Notes: generated from the letters alone by a model not told the origin. A stretch of 64,000 nt of DNA from Syntrophopropionicum propionicicum_A (GCF_048984525.1 NZ_JBMGJC010000009.1:62001-126000), one strand, 5' to 3'; shown: positions 16,173 through 25,575, counted from the stretch's first letter. Program-made: numbers and translations.

Positions 16173-17855
16173 TTATGAACCTGTTTTGATTATTACACTG
16201 TTGGTCTCGGCCTTCCATTCCACGTCCAGTCCAAGGTTTTCGGAGATAAACCTTACCGGCAGCATCGTCCGGCCGTTAATGATCACGGGGGCCACATCGG
16301 TTGTCTTGGCTTCGCCGTTGACCATGGTATTGAGGCTGCCGATCCACATCAACACGGTCTTGTCGCCGCAGGTCACGGTGACTTTCTTCTCCGCGGCATC
16401 CCAGCCAACTGTTCCCCCCATCGACTCAATTATAGCCCTTACCGGCAGCAGGGTCCTACCCTCCATGATAACAGGCGACGTCCCTTTGCCCGGGTCTATC
16501 TCTTGGGTCACCCCGTTTATAGTCATATTGGGGCTGCCGATCTGCAGCACTGTCTGAAGTTTTAAATTCTGGAGAACCCCCTCTTTAATTGTAAGGTTCC
16601 CCGGAGCCAGAGGAGTTGCCGCAGGCGTAGTCACTTTAAAATACGGCAAGTCCGCGGACCTGGTTTTACTTGTATCGTTATAGGCGTATATCGTGTACTC
16701 GTATTCAGTGCCGGGTTTGAGGCCCGTGTCGGTATAGCTGCTGCTATCGGCTGGCAGGGCTATCGGCAAATATTCATTCAATCCGTGACGCCATATCTTA
16801 TAACTGGTCTCAATCTTTGACCTGTCCTCCCAGGTTATCTTTACTGTACTGCTTGATTCGGCCTTTAGCACCAGATTTATCGGTTCATGCGGCGGGGAAA
16901 ACCAGTGGCACACTTCCGAATAAGGAGATTTTTGGCCATCAGGCCCGATGGCCTTGACCCGGAACATGTAATGCTCATCCAGGTCCAGAGGATTTTCCAG
17001 GTACTGCACGGTGTTCGCGGGCAGGTTGTAGGTATAAACGTAGTCATTTCCGGCAAATGCCTTTTCCAAAACATAGCCTGTCTCATAATTGCAGTTGTCC
17101 GTCCACTGCACGGCAAACCCAGTCGTGCCCGGGAAATAGCTCACAAAGACGCCCGTGGGCTGGGGCATAAATTTGACGCTTACCACGTTGGATCCATCGG
17201 AATAGTCATTTGCGCTGCCGGCCATTACCATGTAAGTATATTTGATATTGGGCAGGACGGCGGTATCCTCGTATCGGGTGCTTTCTCCAGTCAGGCTGAT
17301 CTGCTCAATTTTAGTTTGCTCAGCATAGGTGGTCTTCTGAATGACATAGAATGCATGTTTATTGTTGCCGTCCCAGTTAAGGTCGATATGCTGGGCAAGC
17401 TCATCTACCACAGCTGTCAGGTTTGTAGGATTGTTGGGGCCGGTAGTCCACTCTGCCACGTTGGAATAAGCCGAATTTGAAATTGGGCCGTTGGCACGCA
17501 CCCTGTAGCTGTAAGCCGTGTCACGAATAACATCATAGTCCACGTATTCCTTGACATTGGCATCTACCGTGGTTAAATTCAGGAAATCTCCACCCTCAGC
17601 GCTGCGCTCGATAGTAAACCCTGTTTCGTTGATGGAGTTGTCCTCCCACCGCAGGCCGACATAAAGAGCGCCGGGAAAACAATCTGCTTTCAGGTCTGAA
17701 GGCGCTGGCGGAGTGGATGTAATAACAATAGGTGGCCTGGTTATAATATCGGTGTCTCCTATCGAAGGACCGACAGATGTGGCCGCCCACCCCGCTGCAG
17801 CCAGGCTGAAAGATAAAATGACGAGGAATAGGCCCAGGTACTTTGCTCTTTTCAT
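16173..17855 (-). CDS. Secreted FN3-repeat protein with C-terminal copper-amine-oxidase-like stalk domain
   Basis: The 560-residue protein has a signal peptide (LGLFLVILSFSLAAAGWAAT). Four fibronectin-III-like repeats follow, with recurring patterns such as LRWEDNSINETGFTIERS, INLNWDGNNKHAFYVIQK and VQWTDNCNYETGYVLEKA. The last 130 residues are two copies of the stalk repeat (GRTLLPVRAIIESMGGTVGWD and GRTMLPVRFISENLGLDVEW). Stalk domains hold secreted proteins of clostridia at the cell surface. There is no catalytic domain, so an adhesive or structural role is likely. GGAGGGAG precedes the ATG. The same stalk repeat occurs in the NlpC protein at 42000. Confidence 0.85.
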   Translation of the reverse strand: MKRAKYLGLFLVILSFSLAAAGWAATSVGPSIGDTDIITRPPIVITSTPPAPSDLKADCFPGALYVGLRWEDNSINETGFTIERSAEGGDFLNLTTVDANVKEYVDYDVIRDTAYSYRVRANGPISNSAYSNVAEWTTGPNNPTNLTAVVDELAQHIDLNWDGNNKHAFYVIQKTTYAEQTKIEQISLTGESTRYEDTAVLPNIKYTYMVMAGSANDYSDGSNVVSVKFMPQPTGVFVSYFPGTTGFAVQWTDNCNYETGYVLEKAFAGNDYVYTYNLPANTVQYLENPLDLDEHYMFRVKAIGPDGQKSPYSEVCHWFSPPHEPINLVLKAESSSTVKITWEDRSKIETSYKIWRHGLNEYLPIALPADSSSYTDTGLKPGTEYEYTIYAYNDTSKTRSADLPYFKVTTPAATPLAPGNLTIKEGVLQNLKLQTVLQIGSPNMTINGVTQEIDPGKGTSPVIMEGRTLLPVRAIIESMGGTVGWDAAEKKVTVTCGDKTVLMWIGSLNTMVNGEAKTTDVAPVIINGRTMLPVRFISENLGLDVEWKAETNSVIIKTGS

Positions 17856-18045
17856 TTTTTACTCCCTCCGTGATAAATCGTTTTTAGACATACGCCAATT
17901 TAAGGCTGCACTGGAAAACATGTGTGATACGTTAATTCGCTTTACTTCATAGCAATCCTCCAGAAAACAGCTCCAATTTGCCGAAATATGAAAATTTTGT
18001 ATCACACCTCAAAACGACAGCCATAGCTGGAATCATAAGTAACGT

Positions 18046-18055
18046 ATGTTATAAT
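18046..18055 (+). promoter_or_regulatory. Extended -10 promoter for tcdA
   Basis: TGTTATAAT (18047-18055) is a textbook extended -10 element. It lies 74 bases before the tcdA start; the -35 is weak. Confidence 0.5.
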
Positions 18056-18129
18056 AGCGGTAATTGCAGAATAAATGAAAAACACCGGGATACGGCACAT
18101 TAAATAATCGACTCAGGGTGTGTGTACAT

Positions 18130-18891
18130 ATGCTTAACGAGTTTTCAAGGACAGAGATGCTGATAGGAAAAGCGGCGCTTGAGAAGCTGGCGCGCAGCAG
18201 GGTCGCCGTTTTTGGCATCGGCGGGGTAGGATCATTTGTGGTTGAAGGGCTGGCCAGAGCCGGTGTCGGCGGGTTTGTGCTGGTGGACGACGACTGCGTC
18301 AGCCTCACCAACATCAACAGGCAGATCCATGCCACCAGAAAAACACTGGGAAAGCCCAAGGTAGAGGTCATGCGGGACAGGGTCCTCGATATCAATCCCA
18401 GGGCTGAAGTAATATTACACAAGACGTTCTATATGCCCGAAAATGCCCGGGAGTTGGTCAGGACGGATTACAGCTACATCGTCGACGCGGTCGACACAGT
18501 AACCGCCAAGATAGACCTGGTTGTAAGCGCCAAGCGGCTGGGCATCCCGGTAATCAGCTCCATGGGGGCCGGCAACAAACTGGACCCGACAAAATTTGAA
18601 ATAGCTGATTTATACGAAACCTCGATCTGTCCCCTGGCCAGGGTGATGCGAAGGGAATTAAGAAAACGGGGAGTAAAGGATTTAAAAGTCGTTTACTCGA
18701 AGGAGGAGCCGCTGAAGCCCCTGGAAACTGAAGATGCCGGCTGTGAAACAATTTTGCTCTCCGAAAGCGCGGCAGACGGACCTGAGGTTGTCCGCCGCCA
18801 GGTCCCCGGCAGCATTTCATTCGTCCCCTCAGTGGCCGGCCTGCTGATAGCGGCCGAGGTCGTAAAAGACCTGCTGTCTAAGCAGACCTGA
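18130..18891 (+). CDS. tcdA: TcdA, tRNA threonylcarbamoyladenosine dehydratase
   Basis: The 253-residue protein belongs to the ThiF/MoeB/E1-like group: nucleotide-binding motif VFGIGGVGSFVVEGLARAG, then DDDCVSLTNINRQIHA and the late Cys region CPLARVMRRELRKRG. The combination RTEMLIGKAALEKLARSRVAVFG and ISSMGAGNKLDPTKF is characteristic of TcdA (YgdL), which cyclises t6A37 in tRNA using ATP. The ATG at 18130 is preferred to the GTG at 18118 because GGGTG stands 7-8 bases before it. The last 14 bases overlap the convergent gene at 18878. Confidence 0.93.
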   Translation: MLNEFSRTEMLIGKAALEKLARSRVAVFGIGGVGSFVVEGLARAGVGGFVLVDDDCVSLTNINRQIHATRKTLGKPKVEVMRDRVLDINPRAEVILHKTFYMPENARELVRTDYSYIVDAVDTVTAKIDLVVSAKRLGIPVISSMGAGNKLDPTKFEIADLYETSICPLARVMRRELRKRGVKDLKVVYSKEEPLKPLETEDAGCETILLSESAADGPEVVRRQVPGSISFVPSVAGLLIAAEVVKDLLSKQT

Positions 18892-20368
18892 ACTTCTTCC
18901 CGTCGTTTTTGCATATAGACTTCATCAAAGTCCGGCCCGACAGCGCGTTTGCAAACAGAGCGCCGGCCGACGTAACCCATACGCCCACCAGGTGGAAGTT
19001 GGAAAGGCCCGGCAGTGTCGTCTCCAGCCCCCTGCTGAACAGGCTTCCGGAGATGCTGAACTTTTTCACCGGCATGTTGGCGAACCCATGCGTCCCCCCC
19101 ATGTATCTCTCCCAGGTCATCAAGGTGGGCACATCCACCGCCTCCACCTGGCTCTTAATGCCGGGAAAGCGTTTTTCCAGCAGGCTGATTACTGTTTCGG
19201 CCACCTTTTCTTTTTCCTCTCCGTAAAGGGCCCTGTCGCTGTAAAGCTTTTTCCAGTATGAATAGCTGGAAACAAGCTCGACCTTGATCACACCCTTGCC
19301 CGCGGGCGCCATGGTTTTGTCAAACCCGTAAAACTGCATCTCGATACTCTCGTTCACATGGCCCGCGATCTCCACCGGCTCATCCAGCAGCATGACCAGG
19401 GAAGAAGGCTCGCCGGACAGGTCCCTGTCCACCCCGAGAAAAACGTGGACCGCCCAGTTGGTTTCATCCTGGGGCTCCCCGCAGTAAGCCCTTACCCGGT
19501 CGTTCAGGTAACGCCCTCCCAGCATGTCCATAATTGTCTTGCGCCCATCCGCGTTGGAGATTACCAAATCCGCCCTGTGCTCGCTGCCGTCGGCAGTTTG
19601 TACCCCTACAGCCCTGTCGTTCTCAGTTATAATTTTAACTACTTTCTGCTGGTAGAAGACCTCTCCTCCCAGCTCCCTGTAGCGCCTCTCGATAGACCTG
19701 GCAAACTCGAACGCTCCGCCGGCTGGCCAGGCGATGTCCTTGTTGTAGCCATAGGCGTGCTTGGCCAGGTGTATGAAAAATGGCAGATTAGGCTCGGAGT
19801 ATTCCAGCAGGGGGAAAGCCTTTTTCAGGAAAGGGTCGGTAAACCGTTCCGCATACTGCCGCATACTGGTCTTAAACCACTTGCCGGAGGACAACATAAA
19901 CGGGATCACGCTGATCATGCTCCAGGTGCTCCCTAGCATCATCTTGCCCCACATATCGCTTTTCGAAAAAGCCGCTATGGCCCTGGTGTATTCGTCTATG
20001 ACCTTCGCATCACCCGGCGACAGCTCCTTCAAGTGCTGTTCCAGCCTCTCCAAATCATAGTAGTCGATAAACATTTTACCGTTAGGAGAAGAAACGCTTA
20101 CACATTCTTTCGTATAAACCAGCTCCCTCGGCATGGCGCCGAGCTCACGCCAGAGCATGTTTATTTTCGACTGGGGCGAACAGCCAAATAGGTGGTGGAT
20201 GCAGACATCAAAAGTATACCCCTTGCGCTTGTATGCCGCGCACTGTCCGCCGGGGACTGAGTGCATTTCAAATATCCTGGTCTTGTAACCGTTGAGCTGG
20301 CCGTAGATACCGGAGGCCAGGCCGCCCATGCCGGCCCCAATTATTATGATGGATTTTCCCATAACCAT
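18878..20368 (-). CDS. Phytoene desaturase (CrtI)-like FAD-dependent oxidoreductase
   Basis: The 496-residue protein opens with a dinucleotide-binding motif (IIIIGAGMGGLASGIYGQLNG) and continues with FEMHSVPGGQCAAYKRKGYTFDVCIHHLFG, typical of the CrtI/retinol-saturase amine-oxidase-like group. A C-terminal FAD segment follows (NFHLVGVWVTSAGALFANALSGRTLMKSI). The substrate cannot be read from sequence: bacterial members act on carotenoids and other polyenes, and no carotenoid genes are nearby. AAGGAG lies 4 bases before the first ATG and 10 before a second (MGKS), which may be the true start. It overlaps tcdA by 14 bases, convergently. Confidence 0.85.
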   Translation of the reverse strand: MVMGKSIIIIGAGMGGLASGIYGQLNGYKTRIFEMHSVPGGQCAAYKRKGYTFDVCIHHLFGCSPQSKINMLWRELGAMPRELVYTKECVSVSSPNGKMFIDYYDLERLEQHLKELSPGDAKVIDEYTRAIAAFSKSDMWGKMMLGSTWSMISVIPFMLSSGKWFKTSMRQYAERFTDPFLKKAFPLLEYSEPNLPFFIHLAKHAYGYNKDIAWPAGGAFEFARSIERRYRELGGEVFYQQKVVKIITENDRAVGVQTADGSEHRADLVISNADGRKTIMDMLGGRYLNDRVRAYCGEPQDETNWAVHVFLGVDRDLSGEPSSLVMLLDEPVEIAGHVNESIEMQFYGFDKTMAPAGKGVIKVELVSSYSYWKKLYSDRALYGEEKEKVAETVISLLEKRFPGIKSQVEAVDVPTLMTWERYMGGTHGFANMPVKKFSISGSLFSRGLETTLPGLSNFHLVGVWVTSAGALFANALSGRTLMKSICKNDGKKFRSA

Positions 20369-20433
20369 ATACTCCTTTTCGGTTTAATACGTAACAGTAT
20401 TTTACCACCTCTGCCGCAGTTTATTTTCAAAAG

Positions 20434-20464
20434 AAAAAAAATTTAGCCGGCAGTAACGCCGGCT
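20434..20464 (-). terminator. Intrinsic terminator of the NamZ-like gene
   Basis: On the minus strand AGCCGGC, loop GTTACT, GCCGGCT, then AAATTTTTTTTC. It lies 51 bases past the stop at 20515. Confidence 0.85.
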
Positions 20465-20482
20465 ATAATAAACTTTTGGTAA

Positions 20483-20513
20483 TGCGACAGCGATAACCGT
20501 CCCCCCTGCCGCA
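20483..20513. repeat. Palindromic repeat, TGCGACAG arms
   Basis: TGCGACAG (20483-20490) and CTGCCGCA (20506-20513, one mismatch) enclose CGATAACCGTCCCCC. It sits between the NamZ-like stop and its terminator, so it is transcribed. Confidence 0.75.
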
Positions 20514-20514
20514 C

Positions 20515-21825
20515 TTAATATATAAGGTATTTTTCCCGCTCCGCTTTGAACCGGTCCAAAGCGGGGGTGTAATTTGCTTCTATCTGCTGCGGGCTGAGGC
20601 CCTGCTCCAGGTATTGGCCGATTTTATCGCTACCCATAATCTTGTCGAACATTACTACGGCCTCGCCGCTTTTCGGAACGGTGAAATTATTCAGCGAGTG
20701 GGCGTAGGCCAGGGCATAGATGCCTGTTTTGGCCGGGTTAAAAGATTGATAGTCGTGGATCTTCAAACGGACCCCGCCTGCTTCCCCCCGCACCTCGGGA
20801 ATAAAGGCCACGCCCGGGAGCCCCGCGTTGTTAAGAAGGTCTGCGAACTTCTGCGCGTCGATGCCTTTGCCGCCGATCCACTTGAACTTGTCAGCCTGCG
20901 CGATACCCGTCCCTTCGCCCAGGCCGGTGGCCATGTAACCGAAAACCGAGTCGAGGTCCGGGATGTTCGGTGACGTTTGCACCCACGACAGCCCGGTATC
21001 CTGGTAGATCATCTCCCTGGAATAGCCTTCCATGGGGATCACTTTGAGGTCCGCGCCGATCTTGCGGTTGAAGAACTTCGCCAGCTCACCGGCCGTCATG
21101 CCGTGGGCCATCGGCAGGTTGTCCACACCGACAAAGGTTATATAAGGGTCTTCCAGCACCGGCCCCTCCACAATAAGGCCTCCTACCGGGTTGGGACGGT
21201 CGAGCACCAGCACCGGCTTGCCGTATTTTTGGGCCGCCGCCATGCAGTAATTCAGGGTGGACATGTAGGTATAAGACCTCGCCCCTATGTCCTGGATATC
21301 AAACACAAGGACGTCGATATTTTCCAGCATTGCCGCGGTGGGCATCCTGGTGCTCCCGTACAGGCTGTACACGGGAATGCCAAGTACGGGATGCGTGTAA
21401 GACTCCACGTACTCTCCGGCGCTGGCGGTGCCGTCAATGCCATGCTCGGGTCCGTAAAGAGCATTCAGCTGCAGCGATTTATCACTTGCCAGAAGGTCTA
21501 TAGTGCTTTGGCCCCGGCTGTTCACACCGCTTTGGTTGGTAACAAGCCCTACTTTCTTTCCTTCCACCAGGTAATGGTACTTGCTCATCAGCAGTTCATC
21601 GCCCAGTTTAAAGCTCGTGGTTTCCCCGCTAGTTTCGGCAGCGGAGCCCGGTTCCTGTGATACTTGATCCTGGCTTTCTCCGGCTGGGCCGGCCTCTGTT
21701 CCCAAGCCCTCCCCCGGCTGATGGGCCACCTGCGGACCTCCCGTATTGACAACGTTATTTTCACTGCATCCCGCCAAAAACAATACCAGAATAATAACCA
21801 CCAAGAGCGGCATTATTTTTTTCAA
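20515..21825 (-). CDS. NamZ-like exo-beta-N-acetylmuramidase lipoprotein (DUF1343)
   Basis: The 436-residue product has a lipoprotein signal (MPLLVVIILVLFLAGC), a Gly/Ser/Glu-rich linker and then the DUF1343 domain: KVGLVTNQSGVNSRGQSTID, GPEHGIDGTASAGEY, PVYSLYGSTRMPT, VLVFDIQDIGARSYTY and VLDRPNPVGGLIVEGPVLE. This family cleaves non-reducing terminal MurNAc from peptidoglycan fragments (NamZ/YbbC of Bacillus). The substrate-loop region that normally reads like ...EGTNLSEGRGT is altered to GYMATGLGEGTGIAQADKF. It would act outside the cell in wall recycling. It appears monocistronic, with a terminator at 20434. Confidence 0.88.
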   Translation of the reverse strand: MKKIMPLLVVIILVLFLAGCSENNVVNTGGPQVAHQPGEGLGTEAGPAGESQDQVSQEPGSAAETSGETTSFKLGDELLMSKYHYLVEGKKVGLVTNQSGVNSRGQSTIDLLASDKSLQLNALYGPEHGIDGTASAGEYVESYTHPVLGIPVYSLYGSTRMPTAAMLENIDVLVFDIQDIGARSYTYMSTLNYCMAAAQKYGKPVLVLDRPNPVGGLIVEGPVLEDPYITFVGVDNLPMAHGMTAGELAKFFNRKIGADLKVIPMEGYSREMIYQDTGLSWVQTSPNIPDLDSVFGYMATGLGEGTGIAQADKFKWIGGKGIDAQKFADLLNNAGLPGVAFIPEVRGEAGGVRLKIHDYQSFNPAKTGIYALAYAHSLNNFTVPKSGEAVVMFDKIMGSDKIGQYLEQGLSPQQIEANYTPALDRFKAEREKYLIY

Positions 21826-22048
21826 CTTATTTCACCTCGCCCAGCATATTTTACCTAACTGGTTAGACGTTTCTAATAGCCGTTTAGTTGCGAAAATTTT
21901 TGCAGCAGAGTAAATTGAGCCCGCCAACCCGAGCAATTAATAACAAGATTTAAAACAACTCCGGAGCGAAAGGTGTTTTTCTTTAATAAATTTTATATAA
22001 AAGATAAAAATAAAAGATAATATACCCGGGTTTAAGGAGGGCAAGAAC

Positions 22049-22594
22049 ATGTTAGAACAAATCAAAGAAATTACGGACCGGATCAGGGTTACCCGGGAAG
22101 GGCTGGAAAACCTATCGGATAAAGTAGAGCATACCGAGAGGTACATTTTAGATGAGGCGCTCAAAATGGCGTTTGAAATAATCGCATTCGAGCCAATAGC
22201 ATCGAGCGCATCGTACCACAACTGCGCCAACTGCGAACACGAAACCCACTATACATACAGCGATAAAAGAGGCATCCGCCTGGCAAGCTCCGGCGGCAAC
22301 AAGCTTGATCCTGACGGAGAAAATATTGAGGAAAAAGAATTATGGTACCTGGATACAGGCGAATTTATCACAACCTACCGCAAGGGTTACAAGAGCAGCC
22401 GTGAGAACGAGTGGTGGAGCTGGTCAAGGCAGCTGTTAAAAAACGACGTTGATCCCGTGGAGGCCGATTACGACGTAAAGGAAATCCTCCGGAACCTTGT
22501 CAGCCACCTGGAGGAGAGGCTTGGTGACTTAAGCAGCCACATCAGGATGAAACAGGACCGGATCGATGACCTGCACAGATTAGACCTGCACTAA
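22049..22594 (+). CDS. Hypothetical protein with terminal coiled coils and a CxxC motif
   Basis: The 181-residue protein begins and ends with charged heptad-like helices (IKEITDRIRVTREGLENLSD and VSHLEERLGDLSSHIRMKQD), suggesting a coiled-coil dimer. The centre has CANCEHETHY, a possible metal site, and an aromatic stretch NEWWSWSRQLL. GGAGGG stands 8 bases before the ATG. No membrane segment or known family was recognised. It is transcribed alone and converges on the gene at 22610. Confidence 0.75.
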   Translation: MLEQIKEITDRIRVTREGLENLSDKVEHTERYILDEALKMAFEIIAFEPIASSASYHNCANCEHETHYTYSDKRGIRLASSGGNKLDPDGENIEEKELWYLDTGEFITTYRKGYKSSRENEWWSWSRQLLKNDVDPVEADYDVKEILRNLVSHLEERLGDLSSHIRMKQDRIDDLHRLDLH

Positions 22595-22609
22595 AACCAC
22601 AAGATACCA

Positions 22610-23110
22610 TCACAGCGATTTTTTCTCTTTCCTGAGCTTTAGCACGGTAAAAATATAGATTACAAAACCAAGCGCAAGCGTCCCGTATTCGCCAATATTA
22701 ACCCCTGCCTGAGAGCTGTACAGGCCGAGCCCAACTTCCGGCGAACCATTGAAAAGGAGCGGCATGCCGCTATCTGAAGGGAACGCAAAACTCATCGGTT
22801 TTGCAATAAAGTCCACCACCCAGTGGCTGAAAACAAGGATCCCGAATATAACACCGGTACTGGTGCTGCGGCTGATGAGCCTGGCCATCAACGCGGCGCC
22901 AACCGACCAGATCACTGACATGAACAGCCCGTGTGACCACGGGGCCGCGGAATTAATACTTGCCCCCGGGTATTGTTCGACACCCGCGAAATAGAAAACT
23001 CCCCATATGATATCGATAACATAAGCACCTATCAATAAAACCGCCACCGGTATTTGGGGGGCGGCCCGCTTGGCCGCCAGACCCACACCCATGTGTGCCA
23101 ATCCTGCCAT
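22610..23110 (-). CDS. YdjM/DUF457-like multi-pass membrane protein
   Basis: The 166-residue protein has about five membrane helices and conserved His motifs in the places expected for the YdjM-like predicted metal-dependent hydrolases: AHMGVGLAAK at the N-terminus, APWSHGLFMSVIW in the middle and VFSHWVVDFIAKP. That similarity is by pattern only, and the function of the family is not settled. GGAGG lies before the ATG. It is followed on the same strand by nothing; the radical SAM gene at 23145 lies 34 bases upstream, so the two may be cotranscribed. Confidence 0.6.
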   Translation of the reverse strand: MAGLAHMGVGLAAKRAAPQIPVAVLLIGAYVIDIIWGVFYFAGVEQYPGASINSAAPWSHGLFMSVIWSVGAALMARLISRSTSTGVIFGILVFSHWVVDFIAKPMSFAFPSDSGMPLLFNGSPEVGLGLYSSQAGVNIGEYGTLALGFVIYIFTVLKLRKEKKSL

Positions 23111-23144
23111 AATTGACCTCCTTATTGTCCAGTAACCGGCTCAA

Positions 23145-23975
23145 TCAAATCAGTGACATGCTGCAGCCATACTGGATTGAAATTGTGTTTAGTTTCTTTC
23201 TCACACTGTCACGGTACAGCCCCCGGTCAGAAGAACACAGTTCGAGGTCCATCAATGCCGCGGGAAATTTCTCCCGGTATATTTTCTTGAGCCGCTGGAT
23301 TACCGCGGGATAAGGATTTAAGGTATCTGCCAGGACTTCTTTGACCCCGGCTTTCTTTAATTCTCTAAAGAGTGCGGAAAGGGCGTCTCCGCCGTCCCCC
23401 ACTCCGGGCAGCACCGGCGCGATAAAGACCCATACAGGTATCCCCGCCTCAACCAGCTGCCTCGCAGCCGCCAGCCGCAGGCCAGGCGGCGGTGCGCCCG
23501 GTTCAAATACCCGCGCCGCTTTTGCATCCACAGTGGTAATGCTAAAGCCCACCGTGCAGCCCGGGAGCTTGGCAAGAAGGGATATATCCCTGACCACCAG
23601 AGCTGACTTGGTAAGTATCTGAACATCCAGCGACGGGTACCGGACCAGCGCTTCAAGGCAGGAGCGGGTCAGCCTGTAATAGGCTTCAGCCTGCTGGTAG
23701 GCGTCGGTGACGCTGCCTATGATAAGACGTCCCTCCGGGGCGCGCCTGGAGTCTAGCTGTTTCTCCAAAACCCGGGCAATGTTCACCTTGGCGTCTACGA
23801 ACGTCCCCCAGGGCTCCTTGTGGCCGGAAAAACGGCACATGAAAGAAGCGTAGCAATATATACAATTGTGAGCGCACCCCACGTAGGGGTTCAGGCAATA
23901 TTTAAAACCGGGAATGCCGGTTTTGGTGAGGGCGTTTTTGCAGGTTATTTCTTTAGCCAAAGGCATGTCGGACAA
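23145..23975 (-). CDS. Radical SAM protein, SPL (spore photoproduct lyase)-like family
   Basis: The 276-residue product has the radical SAM cluster CAHNCIYCY (CxxxCxxC) in the context NPYVGCAHNCIYCYASFM. It continues with LIIGSVTDAYQQAEAYYRLTR and VQILTKSALVVRDI, the pattern of the Rv2578c/SplB-like group found in many bacteria. The substrate is unknown: this group is much wider than true spore photoproduct lyase, and the late Cys of that enzyme is not evident. TTG at 23975 is taken as start because GGAGGA is 9 bases away; an ATG at 23966 is alternative. Confidence 0.85.
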   Translation of the reverse strand: MSDMPLAKEITCKNALTKTGIPGFKYCLNPYVGCAHNCIYCYASFMCRFSGHKEPWGTFVDAKVNIARVLEKQLDSRRAPEGRLIIGSVTDAYQQAEAYYRLTRSCLEALVRYPSLDVQILTKSALVVRDISLLAKLPGCTVGFSITTVDAKAARVFEPGAPPPGLRLAAARQLVEAGIPVWVFIAPVLPGVGDGGDALSALFRELKKAGVKEVLADTLNPYPAVIQRLKKIYREKFPAALMDLELCSSDRGLYRDSVRKKLNTISIQYGCSMSLI

Positions 23976-24063
23976 TGGATCAGTTCCTCCAGTACTTTCT
24001 CCGGGGAGAGATTAAGGATAAATTTTTATACAATTGAGTCAGAGTACCTTCCCGTGCTAGCTT

Positions 24064-24540
24064 TTATCGCCAGTTTTCCTGTATTAGCCGCCCGATATAA
24101 GTAAAAGTGACTACCCAGAGGAAAGCCCCGATGGCTGAAAAGGATATCACCTTCAGGAATGACAGCCTGGAGATACCGCAGAGGTACGGTGTGACGTGCC
24201 TCAGGCCCGGGATAAAATAGGCGAAAACAATGAACGGCGCTCCATATCTGCTGAACCATTTCCCGGCTTTCAATAATTTTTCAGGGGTTATACGTAAGCG
24301 CCGGCCGTATTTTTCAGCGGCGGGGTGAAGAATATTCCTGCCGACGGCAAAGCTCACCGAAACGCCGGTCAAGCTTCCCAGCACCGCTGCAGCCACAACG
24401 TGAGTGGAACTGAAAACCCCTTTGCCGATTAAATAACCGATCAGGGCAAGGATTGATTTTGAAGGAAGCAGCACCCCCAGCGTATCAATAATGAAATATA
24501 TATACAGGCCCAGGTAACCGTAGTTTGTAACCAGCTGCAA
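24064..24540 (-). CDS. DedA family membrane protein
   Basis: At least 158 residues with DedA/SNARE-associated features: IDTLGVLLPSKSILALIGYLIG, an amphipathic re-entrant region RYGAPFIVFAYFIPGLRHVTPYLCGISRLSF (Arg and Pro positions of the family) and a final helix. DedA proteins act as lipid flippases or aid membrane homeostasis. The start is uncertain. The TTG at 24540 has no clear ribosome site. In the same frame a CTG at 24561 stands 10 bases after AAGGGAG and would add MSFSEQL, giving a more usual N-terminus. It is shorter than most family members (about 200). Confidence 0.8.
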   Translation of the reverse strand: MQLVTNYGYLGLYIYFIIDTLGVLLPSKSILALIGYLIGKGVFSSTHVVAAAVLGSLTGVSVSFAVGRNILHPAAEKYGRRLRITPEKLLKAGKWFSRYGAPFIVFAYFIPGLRHVTPYLCGISRLSFLKVISFSAIGAFLWVVTFTYIGRLIQENWR

Positions 24541-24680
24541 TAACTGTTCGCTGAAACTCAGGCCAACGCATCTCCCTTCATACCAATAATTATAACTGGT
24601 TTGATAGAGGAATTTAAAGGTTTTACCTGGAATTTAATAAAGCCTCGGCATCATCTTGGCAATGGAAAGGAGATATGATA

Positions 24681-25442
24681 TTGAGCAAGGTCCTGATAAT
24701 GCCCTGCCTGGACATGAAGGGCGGAAGAGTGGTTAAAGGGGTTCATTTTGTAAATCTCAGGGACGCCGGCGACCCTGTCGAATGTGCCAGGATTTACTGC
24801 CAGAACGGAGCTGACGAACTGGCTTTTCTGGACATCACCGCTACCATCGAGCAACGGAAAACAACTTTAGACGCAGTGCGGCGGGTAGCCCGGGTCGCCA
24901 CCGTGCCTTTCACCGTAGGCGGAGGCATAGCTTCCGTGGCAGGGGCCGGAGAAGTCCTGGAAGCCGGGGCTGACCGGGTTTCCATCAGCAGCGCGGCCTT
25001 CCGCAACCCCGGCCTGATAGACCAGGCCGCCGCGGAATTCGGCTCCGCCAAACTGGTGGTGGCGATTGACGTTGACCGGAACCCGGCCCTCCCCTCCGGT
25101 TACGAGGTCTACATTGACGGCGGCAACACCCCCACGGGGAAGGACGCCATAGAATGGGCCAAAGAGGCGGAAGCCAGGGGCGCGGGCTACATACTGCCCA
25201 CCAGCAAGGCCTGTGACGGGGCAAAAACCGGTTATGACATCCCCCTGATCCGCGGCATTAAAGAAGTGGTAAAGGTCCCGGTCATCGCCTCCGGCGGGGC
25301 CGGCACGATGGAACATTTCTTGGAGGCTGCCCGGGGCGGGAAGGCAGACATCCTGCTCGCGGCATCCGTCTTCCACTTTGGCGAGATCAATATTTTGGAA
25401 CTCAAAAGATACCTGGGTGACAACGGTGTTAAAACCAAGTAA
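24681..25442 (+). CDS. hisF: HisF-like cyclase (imidazole glycerol-phosphate synthase subunit), orphan
   Basis: The 253-residue protein is a (beta-alpha)8 barrel with both catalytic aspartates in context: PCLDMKGGRVVKGVHF and VVAIDVDR. Phosphate motifs VGGGIAS, VSISSAAFRNP and IASGGAGTMEHFLEA are intact. The loop usually written LLTSxDRDGTKxGYD reads LPTSKACDGAKTGYD. No other his gene lies within the window. It may be the normal hisF placed apart, or a paralogue in another pathway. AAAGGAG lies 8 bases before the TTG at 24681 but only 2 before the ATG at 24675, so TTG is preferred. A terminator follows at 25576. Confidence 0.82.
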   Translation: MSKVLIMPCLDMKGGRVVKGVHFVNLRDAGDPVECARIYCQNGADELAFLDITATIEQRKTTLDAVRRVARVATVPFTVGGGIASVAGAGEVLEAGADRVSISSAAFRNPGLIDQAAAEFGSAKLVVAIDVDRNPALPSGYEVYIDGGNTPTGKDAIEWAKEAEARGAGYILPTSKACDGAKTGYDIPLIRGIKEVVKVPVIASGGAGTMEHFLEAARGGKADILLAASVFHFGEINILELKRYLGDNGVKTK

Positions 25443-25575
25443 ATCTTAGAATCCGGGGGGCGGGATAATTCTCACCCCCCCCTATTTTGATCATGCCGCT
25501 AGTCCCCTGGAGCGCCTAGAATAAACATATAAAACAAACAAATACTATGGAAAGATTTATAAGAAATAAACCAAG

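Noticed and set aside
22610..23110. Assigning the YdjM-like protein as an enzyme with known activity
   Set aside because: The His motifs fit the family, but no reaction has been established for it from what I can see, so only a family-level call is made.
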